A stretch of 64,000 bases of DNA, taken from the NCBI GenBank assembly GCA_950295325.1, contig OX485804.1:26972001-27036000 (forward strand), in the 5' to 3' direction. The notes under the pieces were generated by a model. The model searched no databases and had not been told where the DNA came from. It saw only the letters and a list, made by a program, of their open reading frames with translations. Of the stretch, positions 1 to 12,384 are shown piece by piece (the stretch's first letter is position 1; each line of letters opens with the position of its first letter). Source of the DNA: Polytrichum commune. Taxonomy: Eukaryota; Streptophyta; Polytrichopsida; Polytrichales; Polytrichaceae. A program made the translations under genes and the position numbers.

Positions 1-1174
1 AGATCATTGGAAAGATAATTTGGTGCACTAAGTATAAATATTATGCTTAGGATTAAATTACAGGGCAGAATAACACTTTATATTTTAATTGTTAACTAAG
101 GTACGCTTACTACCAAACTAGTTACAAAGAAGGAGGCAAGGTCGACGCTCGGAAAGTGGAGCAAGGAAGGAGGTAGCGGCTCGGCCTACATCAAGCCCAA
201 ATCAACCGAGGAAAATTGAGGTAAATTAACTAACCTTAAGCCTTCCATTTAGGATTGGAGGGAGCACGGCTAAGGTACGCATTTCTAAACCCACTCACCT
301 ATCTCGTAAGGTCAAGTGGCTTGACCACTTGACCGCCAAGGGAGTACCCAATTCCATTGTTTTCGGGGCCCTTGGTATGTTTTGTGGTAGTAGCTTCATT
401 TATTAGCAAGTTTCGTGTGTGGTAAGTCGGATTAATCACCGACACAACCACTCTGAATGTTGTTGGTGGAAAGGTGGGGTTAATGACCCGCGAATCCACT
501 ATTATGTTGTTGGCCCCATAGATTGGGAGTAATGGCCCCAATTTATGAAGATTGCGTAACAGGTTGAACCTACAGGTCGTCCGTCACCCTGGTCCCATTG
601 AGTTGCATTTCGTGGTCTATCCAGTGTAAACACATTTAACAATTAAAACATACAAAATAAATCGTAAACCCTTGTTGGCAAGAGACCCGAGGTAAGGGGT
701 GATGCCTAATATGTTAATGTAGTAAGTTAGGACGTGCAAACAAAAGTAAGTAATTAAGAAGGAATTTGTGTGAAGGGTGGGACTTAGGCCAAGTTCCCCC
801 GCTTAGAAAACTAAATAGAACTAAATAAAGAAATAGGAAGAATTGAATGGTCCATCAAATTGTCGTTATTCCGTTCGTTGAGTTAGGGTGGTATGAGTCA
901 CACCCGGTTGGGTGTATCAGAACCATCCCAATTCACAAATTAGGATTGCCTTGGTTTCAAGGCTGGTGCGTCTGCGCGTAGAATAGGTTGTAGGTTAAGG
1001 TTAGAACTAGATATGAAATTGGTTAGTGGAGTTTAAAGCCACACTAGTAAAAAACTAAGGCCTAACCTCCGGAGGTACTACGACGCATATTTAATCTCCC
1101 TTAAAAATCTAACTACTCACGTTATACACCTATCATCCGGGTTCGGCTTGGGCGCCTGCAAATGCAGGCCACCT
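1..1174. other. Intergenic, no gene recognised
   Basis: I see no open frame with protein-like composition and no RNA gene here. The short frames are interrupted and low in content. The texture resembles the untranslated parts of plant LTR retrotransposons, but no paired LTR or primer binding site was found. Confidence 0.4.
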
Positions 1175-2817
1175 TCACCGAAGGGCTTGTGTGATACTTT
1201 TAGCCTCCCTCGAAAGGGGGTGGCCCAAAAGTACCACATCATATGTGGGACTTGGAGCAACCGGACTCTTACCTTGTGGCTCCGGAGGGGGGTTCATCTT
1301 ATTTTTCCCCTTTCTAGTGGACTTATCCAACGAATTCTGCACCTTCTCCCGCTCTTTTTGGTCAGCTCTCTCCTCAGCTTCCTTGACCCTCAGCGTTTTC
1401 TTTCGGTCCTCTTCAATGCGTCGTTTCATTGCCTTTGCCCTCTCATTTTCATCTTCTATGGCCTGTAAGTCAACCATTTCAATTCCAGACTCACCTACAG
1501 CCTCCCTTGATTTCCTGAGCTCAGTCTCAAAAGAAGGAGTGAAACTTAAAGCGCAATCAAGATACCAGGCACCGCCGGTAAGGTGAGAACTTGTCCACGT
1601 GCGTTGTTGAAGAGCCGAGAACATGCACGCTGAGTTTGATCTATCAAGCCATGTGTTCAAGAATACAGGAAGGTCATATTTGGAAATAGCTCCTTTCGCC
1701 AAAAGCTCGTACTTAAAGTACCTGTGTTACGAAATAGCACATAACATTAACATCAACAATTTCCGAACTAGCAAAACACAGAATATGGACTGAACCAATT
1801 ACTGAAATTAATAAAAAATCCTTAAAGATTAGAGACGCACCGAAAAAAAACTCGGCAGACAACTAGGTCAACTCCGTTAAATCCAACAAACTCGTCACCT
1901 TTTTTGAAGGAATCTTGTCCTCTGAAGTAGGTGCTGAAGGCATGGTCCCATAACTTCATGCGACAGTCTTCGATATACGCTAGCAATAACATGGGCTCAC
2001 TGGCAATACTCATGTTGATAGGAACTCGGTCTTGACGCATGGTCTCGTCAAAAATGAGACTGGCCTGTTCTGAGATCTGTTAAGCAAGAAAATAAGCATC
2101 AGTTGGACCAATTTCTAAATCAAATCGATGAAATAAAAAATGATAGTTGTGTAAATTACATGCCAAAGATGAATTCAATGAACTGAAAATTGAATAGAAG
2201 CAGTGGACTTACTCCTGCCCAGAAACAAGCCTTTGCCAAGAAATTTGCCAATTTATCTTCGTTGATAGGCTTGGGAGGTAGCTTTCGGGCCTCGCGAGTG
2301 GAAGCAGATGAATTAAAGTACTCTAGCCATTTTATTTTCATTGCCGGAGACGCCCTTGAAGTTGCAATGAGCTGCAACTTCTCTAAGTTGAGGTCCGGGG
2401 AAAGTGAGTTTAACATGTAATGTCGCTCAATCTGAAAGACAGAGCTCTTGTAAGTTCCTCAGTCAACCGGATAAGCTTAAAAGATTGATATGGACAAAGG
2501 ATCAGGGTGCGTACCTCACGTAGCCAACCGTCGGTAAGCTCCGGGTTCGCCACAGCAACCAATTTTCCCATTTTCATGCGAAGTGCCATAGATCTCTTCT
2601 CAACTGCGGCTTTCATCGCAGCCGCCTTGTCAGCAGGGGAGACTTCTCCTTCTGATTGCTCCACAAGCTGACGTGCACCCTCGTCTGCAGCGAGACCCAA
2701 CTCATGCTGCACAAAGAGAGAACAAGAACGAGGAAACCAAATTTTGAAATGAAAATGAAATTAATAAGTTGGACAAGATGTTTTGGACCAAAGAAATGAA
2801 CTAGAGCTAGACAAATG

Positions 2818-4690
2818 AGAGCACCCGAAATCTGAACCTAGAGCCGAGGCTTCACATTGTTAGAATCTAACCTGAAATGAGGCCATCAAATCCAAAACAT
2901 TAAGTGAGACCTGAAATCTGAACCTATATCCAGGGCTTCAATGTGTTTGATTTTAACCTGAAATGTGGCCAACTAGACTTATATAAAGTGAGCACCCGAA
3001 ATCTCAAACTAGAGCCGAGGCTTCAAAGTGTTAGATTCTAACCTGAAATGAGGCCAACTACATATATATAAAGTGAGCACCTGTAATTCGAACCTTGAAG
3101 CCGAGGCTTCAAAATGTGACCCTCTTGACCTCAAAATGAAGGTTTCGGTCCCGAAACCCATATATTGGACACCCACATAATGTGAGAACCTGATATCTAA
3201 GCCTATAGGCCACTTTCAAAGACTTAGATTCTAACCTGAAATGAAGCTAACTAAACCAACATAAAATGAGCATGTGAAAAATCAAACTAGAGCCGAGGCT
3301 TCAAAGTATTAGATTCTAACCTGAAATGAGGCCATCCAAACCAACATAAAGTGAGCACCCGAATTCTCATACTAGAGCCTAGGCTTCAAAATGTTAGATT
3401 CTAACTTGAAATGTGGCAACTAGACTTATATAAAGTGAGCACCTGAAATCTCAAACTAGAGCGGAGGCTTCAAAGTGTCAGTATCTAAGTTCAAATGAGG
3501 CCACTTAGAGTTAGAGTCTAACCTGAAATGAGGCCAACTAAAACAACATAAAGTGTTTACCTTAAATCTGAACCTAGAGCCGAGGCCTCTTATTGTTAGA
3601 TTCTAACCTGAAATGAGGCCAACTAGATAAATATAAAGTGAGCACCTGTAATCTAAAACTTGAAGCCGAGGCTTCAAAATGTGACCTTCTAGACCTCCAA
3701 AGGAAGGTTTCGGTCCCGAAACCCATATATTGGACACCCACATAAAATGAGACCCTGAAATCTAAGCCTATAGGCCACTTTCAAAGATTTACATTCCAAC
3801 CTGAAATAAAGCTAACTAAACCAACATAAAGTGAGCATGTGAAAAATCAAACTAGAGCCGAGGCTTCAAAGTGTTAGATTCTAACCTGAAATGAGGCCAT
3901 CCAAACCAAAATAAAGTGAGCACCCGAATTCTCATACTAGAGCCTAGGCTTCAAAATGTCAGATTCTAACTTGAAATGTGGCAACTAGACTTATATAAAG
4001 TGAGCACCTGAAATCTCAAACAAGAGCCGAGGCTTCAAAGTGTTAGATTCTAACCTGAAAAGAGGCCAAACACACATATATAAAGTGAGCACCCGAAATA
4101 TCAAACTAGAGCCGATGCTTCAAAGTGTTAGATTATAACTTGAAATGAGGCCAACTAGATATATATAAAGTGAGCACCTGTAAATTGAACCTTGAAGCCG
4201 GGGCTTCAGGGTGTGACCCTCTAGACCTCAAAAGGAAGGTTTCGGTCCCGAAACCCATATATTGGACACCCACATAAAGTGAGAACCTGATATCTAAGCC
4301 TATAGGCCACTTTCAAAGACTTGGATTCTAACCTGAAATGAGGCCAACTAAAACAACATAAAGTGAGCACCCGAATTCTCATATTAGAGCCTAGGCTTCA
4401 AAGTGTTAGATTCTAACCTGAAATAAGGCCAACTAGACTTATATAAAGTGAGCACCTGAAATCTCAAACAAGAGCCGAGGCTTCAAAGTGTTAGATTCTA
4501 ACCTGAAATGAGGCCAACCACACATATATAAAGTGAGCACCCGAAATCTCAAAGTAGAGCCGAGGCTTCAAAGTGTTAGATTCTAACCTGAAATAAGGCT
4601 ACTTAGGGACCTCCTAATAATGGTTCGGTCCCAACCCCATATATTGGATATCCACAAAATGTGAGAACCTGAAATCTTAACCTATAGCCC
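2818..4690. repeat. Satellite array, ~85-bp units in a higher-order pattern
   Basis: Degenerate tandem units of about 80-90 bp share the phrases GTGAGCACC, GAGCCGAGGCTTCAAA and CTAACCTGAAATGAGGCC. A second unit type with the near-palindrome GGTTTCGGTCCCGAAACC recurs at 3141, 3716 and 4238, giving a higher-order period of about 520-575 bp. The array lies between exons of the decayed gene, so it probably expanded inside an intron. Confidence 0.85.
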
Positions 4691-4790
4691 ACCATCAAAG
4701 TTCACATATTTCACAAAATCATTAGGACTATTCCGTGACGCACCTGAAATATGAAATTTGTAAACACATGTAATGGTAACGAATACCAAG

Positions 4791-5200
4791 CATGGGTAGG
4801 TCACTCCATTGTCAAGTTGAACACCACGTGCGACCAAAAAAAATCTTCTTTTGGTAAGTTGCACCACCAAAATGGGTCAAAATTTTATCAAATTTTGTTC
4901 ATGAGTAGATATACACAGAACCTATGACATAGTTAAAAGTGGTAACTAAATTTGATGATTTTTTTTTTTCATAAAACATACCATTTCTAACTAGAATGAC
5001 AGAGAATTGAACTAAAAAATTTACTAAAAAAAATAAAGATGACTAAAAATTTCAAAAAAATATTAAAAAGATACTATCACTGGTTATGTATATGTAGAAA
5101 AAATATCATAAATTTTAAAATTATATATGACATGTAATATAGGGGTAGCAAACTTTGTCCGCACGTGGTGTCAACTTGACAATGAAGTGACCTCCCCGTG
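4791..5200. mobile_element. Non-autonomous TIR element with 8-bp target duplication
   Basis: The left end CATGGGTAGGTCACTCCATT matches the reverse complement of the right end, CACGGGGAGGTCACTTCATT. The similarity runs on through an ACCACGTGCG subterminal motif. The element is flanked by an exact 8-bp direct repeat, ATACCAAG (4783-4790 and 5201-5208). The interior is A/T-rich and non-coding. The target duplication on the minus strand overlaps a CTTG|GTAT exon edge of the decayed host gene. An 8-bp duplication fits hAT-like elements best. The TIR does not begin with the usual CAGGG, so a Mutator-like origin stays open. Confidence 0.8.
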
Positions 5201-6179
5201 ATACCAAGTCTTCTGAGACTTCTTGCACTTTTTGAGGTCGGTTGGACTCAAAATGTCATTGAATTGTTCAATTGACATAAGACCATACTTCTGAATCCTG
5301 AAGAGGGTATGGACAATGTTGGTCTTCACATGAGAGTCCTCTGTATGTCTAAATATAAAAATCAAATGGAAGATATTAGATTATCGTAGTAAGAAAGAAA
5401 GTGAAATCATATTGAATTTTCAATGAAAGATTATATATCAAAAGAGAATGAACATACTTGTTTATGTTGTGCATGACTTGCATAACAAGTCCATTTTTCT
5501 CCTTTGTGTCAAGGAGAATTGAATCCACCAAATAATGCCAATCCTCATCAGTTCGGTGAAGTCTGTCAATGTGATTTAACCAAGCTTGACGCCTATGGTT
5601 GCCGTCGTACACAAAAAAACATCAAATTTGTGAATGGAGCCAACGCTGGATCCGAGAGGAGAAATGAGTTGAAAATGGTGTTTTTGGCGTCCCAAATAGG
5701 ACCTCAAGAAGCTTTATCAGCTTCCGTCACTTCATGGGTCTTTCCGTCTTCATTGGTGGTTGTAATATAAAAGACCGAAGCGCCTTCCATGTATCCGTGC
5801 ACAAATTCTTGCTCGAGCTTAGCAAGATCGGATGCCAGAGTTGGCCGTACCATTGGCATTGCCATCAATCTGCACAACGGAATATTAAATCGCGAGGAAC
5901 TGTTTGGTTGAAATCTCAAGCTTGTGATCGTGGCCACAGAGTTAACTTTCTGCCTAGTCCGAATCTCATCTTCATTACCTAGAAAGTGAGCATCATTTCC
6001 AAGAGACTCTTCTTCTACCTCATGCTCGTCCTCTAGTATATGCATATCTGGAAGCTTTCCTTCCGATACTTGTGTCGAAGGTGGCGAAGATATAGCATAC
6101 ACCTACTAAAGAGTCAACACATTGTAGGTCAAAGTAAGTATCATTTGACCCAAATTGATAATGTTGCTTTGTAATTAAC

Positions 6180-6696
6180 CTCTAACCATTAGAGCCATAT
6201 AATGTGAGAACCTGAAATCTTAGCCTATAGCCCATCTTCAAGTACTAGATTCTAACCTGAAATGAGGCCAACTACACATATATAAAGTGAGCACTTGAAA
6301 TCTCAAAGTAGAGCCGAGGATTCAAAGTGTTAGTTTCTAAGTTGAAATGAGGCCACCTAGGGACCTCCAAAGGAAGGTTTCGGTCCCGAACCCCATATAT
6401 TGGACAGCCACATAATATGAGAACCTGAAATCTAAGCCTAGAGCCCAATTGAAATTCTCCATTTTCTAATTTGAAATGAGGCCAACTACACACATATAAA
6501 GTGAGCATTTGAAATCTCAAAGTAGAGCCGAGGCTTGAAAGTGTTAGTTTCTAAGTTGAAATAAGGACACCTAGGGACCTCCAAATGAAGGTTTCGGTCC
6601 CGAACCCCATATATTGGACAGCCACATAATATGAGAACCTGAAATCTAAGCCTAGAGCCCACCTTCAAATTCTACATTCTAACTTGAAATGAGGCC
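6180..6696. repeat. Second block of the same satellite
   Basis: Two copies of a ~210-bp unit hold the same phrases as the 2.8-4.7 kb block, including GGTTTCGGTCCCGAA near 6380 and 6590. The block runs directly into retrotransposon gag sequence at about 6696, which marks a breakpoint. Confidence 0.8.
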
Positions 6697-8491
6697 ATCC
6701 CGGCGGGATGTACCCATTTGTGGTTTGCAATCCCGCCGGTGGGTTAAAAGTTTGTCTCGCATTACCATGGTCGTAATACAAATTTGGTGGTCTAAGTTCA
6801 TTAGGTGGTCCACCTTGAGGTCTAGCTCCTCTCATATTATCCCTCGCTTGTTGTTGTGGATTGGCCACCGGATATGGCATGCTAATGACTTTATCCGGTT
6901 GACGATATTCATCCGAAGGATGGTTTCCCCCACAATTACTACAACCATAACCTTGTCCATCGGACCAACATTGACCTTGGGCGTGTTATTTCCCACAACC
7001 CGGGTGAAACTCTTTCTTCTCATTGTCTTGACCACCTTGACCTCTAGGAGGGTAAGTTCTATTGTTCCCTTGACCATAGTGAGGTGGTGCTTGACCTCGT
7101 TGATTTTGTAGAGGTGGACCATTGTGTCTTCGTTGATCACGGTTTTATCCAACTCTACAATATTGACGAGTGTGGCCCGGTTGGCCACATTGAACACACC
7201 ATAAACCCGACGAATATCTACCCGACTCAATAGGTGGCGGAGGTCCCGGTTGTTGGCTCTTGATCATCAATGACATTTGATCGGTAAGGCTTTGCATTTG
7301 TTTGATCATGGCCTCTTGGAATCCTAATTGACTAGCATCTAACCGTCGCTCTACTTCCTCAAGGTGAAAATCAACTCTAGGGGCTGGTAGTGCTAGTAGT
7401 GACACTGGTTCTCTAACCGCCAAAGGATGTGAACCCGCATCGGCTATAGCATAAGGAGCTTGACTCTCATACTTGACCGGATCGACCGTAACCACTCTAG
7501 GTCGAATGGGGATGAATTGAGGTATCAATTCATCTTCCCTCCTCCACAAACGCTCATGATCTTTGTCCAAACTTTCTATCTCCCTAGCCGCTCGTTTGGC
7601 ATCCGTTAATGTGCGAGGACTTCTCTAAAAAACACTCCTAATGGTTTCCGATTTAAAAAATTCTTGGATAAAGAATTGTTTTAGTGTGTCGTCGTTGAAC
7701 ATGGTGCCCACGAACCGCGTACACACTAAATCAAATCTTCTAATATAAGCCGAGATCTCTTCCTCCCTACCTTGCTTCAATGAAGCTAACGCTCTCAAGG
7801 CCGTGCTTTGACCAACTTCCGGACGGAACTTGTTTAAGAACTCTCTTTGTAGTTGATCCCAACTTCTAAAATGACCTTCGGCATGATCCCTATACCACTC
7901 ATAGGCCTCGCCCTTTAAAGTGGTGGGAAACCAAACTAACCAATAACCCGGGTTAGTCACGAGGGAGCTAGCCAACCTCTTCATATATCTCTCCATATGC
8001 CTTGAAGGATCCTCATCCTTAGTTCCATAAAACTTAGGAAAGTGGGACGGTATGTCCACCGCTTGTAAGTTTTGTGGAACTACAATGGATAAGCCTCTCG
8101 GCCTAACCAATGGATCAATCGGCGGTATAGGAGGTATGGGTGGCGGATCCATCCCTCGATCCCCATCCATCGTGATCGGTGAACTATCTAACAATCCACT
8201 ATCAACTTCTACCGGAAACTCCTCTCTAGGTGTATAATTTTCCGACGAAGTTTCTCCACTCAACTTGGAGGAAGTGATCTCCTCTTCAAGTTGAGCTCCT
8301 AATTCTAATGTATCTAGAATTAATCTAGTTCTAGGTTCAACATTTAAGCAACTCTCTATTCTAACATCATCTTGTGTTAATCTATCACTAGTTCTAGAGG
8401 ATCGCCTCTTTCGCGTAGATTTTTCTAATCCTACTATCAAACTTGGTTTTTGAGAACGTGTCTTACCTTGCATTCCATAAGCACCGATCAA
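6697..8491 (-). pseudogene. gag: Ty3/gypsy-type retrotransposon gag, truncated and interrupted
   Basis: A start at 8491 opens 288 codons with a retrotransposon gag (capsid) domain: FPKFYGTKDEDPSRHMERY, WFPTTLKGEAYEWYRDH, and LQREFLNKFRP followed by LKQGREEEISAYIRRFD. After a stop at 7625 the same frame continues (7570-7145) to a CCHC zinc knuckle, CVQCGQPGHTRQYC. Further stops follow near 7145 and 7000. The same frame then carries a second, damaged knuckle (CSNCGGNHPSDEY, last Cys replaced) and ends in satellite DNA at 6697. No protease, reverse transcriptase or integrase follows, so the element is cut off at its 3' side. Gag packages element RNA in cytoplasmic particles; this copy cannot make a full protein. 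Confidence 0.85.
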
Positions 8492-11400
8492 CCCTTACTT
8501 GACCCAAGTACAATCCTCACATTTCCCCTCTTAATCTCTCTACTTATCTTGGTGTAAATAAAAAAATTATGGAGGTAAAGACAAAGAACATGCAAGCGAA
8601 CTTAGGTGAACAATCCCAAACAGGGGATAGGCATGTTCATGTCAATTCTTAGTCAAGTCGGAGCATCACCTCCGCACTTTTCTTCGAATAGGCACTCACC
8701 ACAATACCGATAGTGAGGGGGTGACCGTTGCCATACACTACATTGAAAATCAAGGCATCACCCTCAAGTTTCCAACATAATGTGATGGCTAAGGAATTAC
8801 CCTCTACAACGGGTAACGACAATAACAAATACTAAAATCGTTTCTTAATTATTTAGAAGTTTCAATTGGAAGAAAATGACATACCTCAAGCTATCGCTTC
8901 TCCCTGCAAGTTAGCACTCCCCTCGGTTGTGGTTCAACGTGATATCACAATCACTAAATCTAACTAATAATTCTAACCTATAGATTCCAAGCCCCAAGAC
9001 TTGGAGACTCACCCCGGGGTGAGTGTCGAAGTCGAAATTCCTAAATTAATTATCCATCTAAAAATTTAATGAGCTACCGATATTAGGTTCCTTTTGATAT
9101 TTTTATCAAAGCCCCAAGAAGGTGGCGAATGTACCTTCGCCGCGCTCCTTCCTCAAAAATGAAATTGCATAATTGACAATGCAATTCATTCCAAGGAATT
9201 AATTGAAATACAACTACTCTAATAAATTCAATTGAAAAACTCAAGTTAGAATACTTACCGAGCCTTGAGCGCTCCTTCCTCTCCCTCAAGTTTGTGTCTC
9301 CAACTTCCTACTTGCCTCCAAGTCTTCTATTTTCCTAGTCTCCTAGTCGCCTCCAAGCCTTGTAACTACTACCTGCTTCACTCCCAGCATACGCACCATT
9401 TATGTGAGGCCAAATCCACCACCCTTTTGTGAAATCCCCTCACTCTTTTGATCTTGACCTCCTTTCTCTTGCCATTGCAAGAGTCCTCCACATTCTCCAT
9501 TAATAATGCAAGTGAGTTATTTTGACCGATAGGTGCAAGTGTTGAAAAACACTTTTATCAATGGTTAAACACACTCATACAAACCCACGCGTGGTACCAA
9601 CTAGCCCAATGAATCTAACTATTTAGCCACCACTAAAATGGCCTAATGTGATTTAGTTTTTAATGTGCTAACACCCACTAATTGAGCTAGCTTTGCTAAC
9701 CCCTAGATGGCCTAATAATGATTTGTTGCTAAGCCTCGCGGCTGCAATCTAGTCCACGGTCTCGGTGCTGTCTAGCCCACGGTCTCGGTGCAGTCTAGCC
9801 CACCAGCAGCCCAGCTGCAATCTAGCCACGGTCTCGGTGCAGTATAACCCACCAACAGCCCAGCTGCAGTCTAGCCACGGTCTCGGTGCAGTCTAACCCA
9901 CCAGCAGCCCAGCTGCAATCTAGCCACGGTCTCGGTGCAGTCTAACCCACCAGCAACCCAGCTGCAGTCTAGCCACGGTCTCGGTGCAGTCTAACCCACC
10001 AGCAGCTAGCTGCAGTCTAAGTCCAAGGAGTTCCAATACCCGAATGGGTAACCCAGCTACTAGTTGCACCTTAATACAAACCCTCTCATTCACTAATCAA
10101 ATGTTTTCTAAGTTTTTCTTCTTCTTTCCTTTTCCTTGCTCCCAAGTAATGAATTAATCTAACACACTAATTTCACTAACTACTAACTAATCAACACGTG
10201 CAATCTTAAACTCTAAGAGCTCCCTCACTTGGGAGGCATTGAGAGAGAGAGCTTAACTAACTACCTTCACTAAAAACTAATAACCCACCCACGTGGCTCA
10301 AGCTCTTAAGAGCTTGCTCCCTTGAGAGCGCTTGATGGAGAGAGAGGTAAATGAGAGAAAAAACACCTTAAGTAGCAAAGAGGGAGAGAGGGAGAGAGGT
10401 GAGGATAGGGTGAGAAGATTAGCACCTCCAATCACAATCCCTTAACCTTCTCCTTCAAAATAGGGACTAATCCCCATCCACCAAGCTTCCTTCTTCCTAA
10501 ACTAACAAGATGGATCCAAAAGTGGGCATTTAACCCGCGGAGCTCACCTTGCTTCACCTTACCCCCTACTCACATTATTAAGGCATACTCTTATTGAAAT
10601 CAAACCTTGAACTAATCACACAACACCACCTAATGCCTAAAGTTAAATCCACACCACACTTCACTCTTTTTATATTTTGTGAATAATCATCACTCATCAA
10701 AGTCAACAAAAATTGGTTTCGAAGAGTTAATCACCACATGTGGGCACCATTTTGGGCTCACACCCGTTTTCTGATTCTTTTGGAGACACGCATGCAAGGG
10801 AATTATGAGGATGTTTGGAACTCAGTTAAACATGATCGGCATCATCTCAACCTCCTCTTGCGGCGGTGCTATTCTCCAACAGCTCATCATGGTCACTACC
10901 GTAGCACCATAGCTGGCTCGTGCACCTCGAAACGAACATTCGTTTATTTTCTGAATAAGTTTTGTCAACTAAAAATATAATTTATGAAACCTCGTCAGTC
11001 TTGTGATTTAAAAAAATTTAATTTGTTTCTTGAATAAGGTCCAGCAGTACTCAAAGTAGGTTGGTGTTTTTTTCATTCATTCGTGGCGGCTTCTTGGCTT
11101 AAATCCTAAGTATCCACCTTAACCTTACTTAGTGTGGCTCTTGTTTGCCTTTGCAAAATGTATGAGTTAGGTCTTTTGTATTTGCACTTTGGCATGTGTG
11201 AGAAGAGTGTTGGAATTGGCACCAAAACAATGACATGTTGATTTTGCTTTTATTCCTATTAGCAAGGAGGAGAGGGAGATGGATATAGAAAGAGAGTTTG
11301 CAACTTTGAGTGAGCCGGGCGCCGAGTCATTAACGCGTTAGCATGCAACCTCTCATGTTGCGTTGACGTGGTTGGAGCTTAGAAGAGTCCAAAATTTCCA

Positions 11401-12189
11401 TTGTTTAGTTTTTTCCCCTAATATATTTTTTCACTTATTCATTTGATTGGGTTCATAATTCTTGATTTTTTTTCAATTTTTGATTTGCCAAGAGGATCCG
11501 TGTAGAGGTAACTGCGACGATAGAAGGTTCAATAAACAAGCATTTCTTGACGATGATAAATCAACTAAAAATGAAAACAAATCAGATGAAAGTCCGAGGG
11601 ATCCTAAATTTCAAAACTAAAATGTTAAGCAAACGGATGGCGAGCAATTTTCTACAGAGTCAACCAAAGCCCACGTCAATAAAGAGGCGCACCTCCGCCC
11701 CATTGAAGCAACCTTTAAAATGTGGTTCAACCTTAATTTAAACGGGGATTTCAACATCACAAAAAAAATAAAAATAAAAATAAAAATAAATTGCAGAATA
11801 GTTCAAGCCCACAATAGGATGCAAAACATAAACTCTCATATAGGAATGTCCACATGCAAAACCAAATAAAATTCACTTCACCCATTGTCGTGTCTTGAAC
11901 AACCCCATTCATCCTCCTCACAGTCCATGGAGGCATGTTTTCCAACATCTTGCCCTGCATCCTCAATTGGCACCATCTAAAGGAAAATAAAACCCTTGCT
12001 TTGACCAACTTTAACTTTGACATCAAAACTCCCAATTTGAACTTGAAATAACAAACTGCATGATACACAACATACAACAGGAATGGCACAATGTCCAAAT
12101 TGGTCAAAATTGTATGCCAAGTTGAAAAATCACAAATTGTGCAACATATCTTACAAACAAATTATTGAACAAATAAAATCAGTTTATAT
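8492..12189. other. Retrotransposon leader/LTR-like and unassigned DNA
   Basis: The stretch upstream of gag is where a 5' leader and LTR would lie, but I could not define LTR ends or a primer binding site. It contains a perfect 18-bp palindrome (9007-9024, ACTCACCCCGGGGTGAGT), a minisatellite listed separately, and GA-rich tracts near 10380. A coding-like stretch at 11500-11600 (FNKQAFLDDDKS) soon hits a stop. No gene is claimed. Confidence 0.4.
9735..10020. repeat. 49-bp minisatellite, about 5.5 copies
   Basis: The word GGTCTCGGTG recurs at 9781, 9830, 9879, 9928 and 9977, an exact 49-bp period. The unit also holds CAGTCTAACCCACCAGCAG and CAGCTGCAGTCTAGC. Earlier, shorter copies lie at 9735-9780. 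It is not coding. Confidence 0.9.
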
Positions 12190-12384
12190 CAAGCCATGGA
12201 CAATTCCTTCAAACACCAAAAACCTTCAAATCCATCCCGTACATACCTCAAAGATATCCTACAGTACAATGATAACGCCTCCAAACTCCTTAAGTCCATA
12301 GCTCAATACGAAACTCCTCCAACGCCTCACTATCTCAATTTCTTCAAACAAGTCAAACCCCCCAACACTTCAATTACTTTCCTC
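12190..12384 (-). pseudogene. Decayed far end of the LRR array
   Basis: Minus-strand sequence still resembles the LRR units (GGTTTGACTTGTTTGAAGAA and similar) but has several stops. It joins 13769 onward once the intervening TIR element and one 8-bp target copy are removed. Confidence 0.65.

Larger units (their letters stand above)
1175..6102 (-). pseudogene. Decayed multi-exon gene with DGNHR (ParB-like?) motif, unknown family
   Basis: Read on the minus strand. The 5' part (6102-5376) carries an acidic region, then YMEGASVFYITTT, then an in-frame TGA just before GPIWDAKNTIFNSFL, then a run of seven T near 5615 that shifts the frame just before VYDGNHRRQAW. A further exon (about 5365-5210) reads SHVKTNIVHTLFRIQKYGL. 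The 3' half has four exons with clean splice sites: 2706-2515, 2431-2213, 2076-1841 and 1721-1175. They read in phase and end in a lysine/glutamate-rich, coiled-coil-like tail (EDENERAKAMKRRIEEDRKK). The DGNHR motif recalls ParB-type nuclease folds, but this is a single-motif inference and I do not know the family. The large intron between the halves is filled by satellite DNA, and a TIR element sits at an exon edge. Two disabling changes make a pseudogene most likely. A repeated, transposon-linked family is possible. Confidence 0.55.

Noticed and set aside
299-541. 80-codon minus-strand frame near the left end
   Set aside because: No homology or splice context; chance length in this composition.
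1148-1586. Plus-strand frames opposite the last exon of the decayed gene
   Set aside because: The minus-strand exon has a coiled-coil-like composition and fits splice phases. The plus-strand frames do not.
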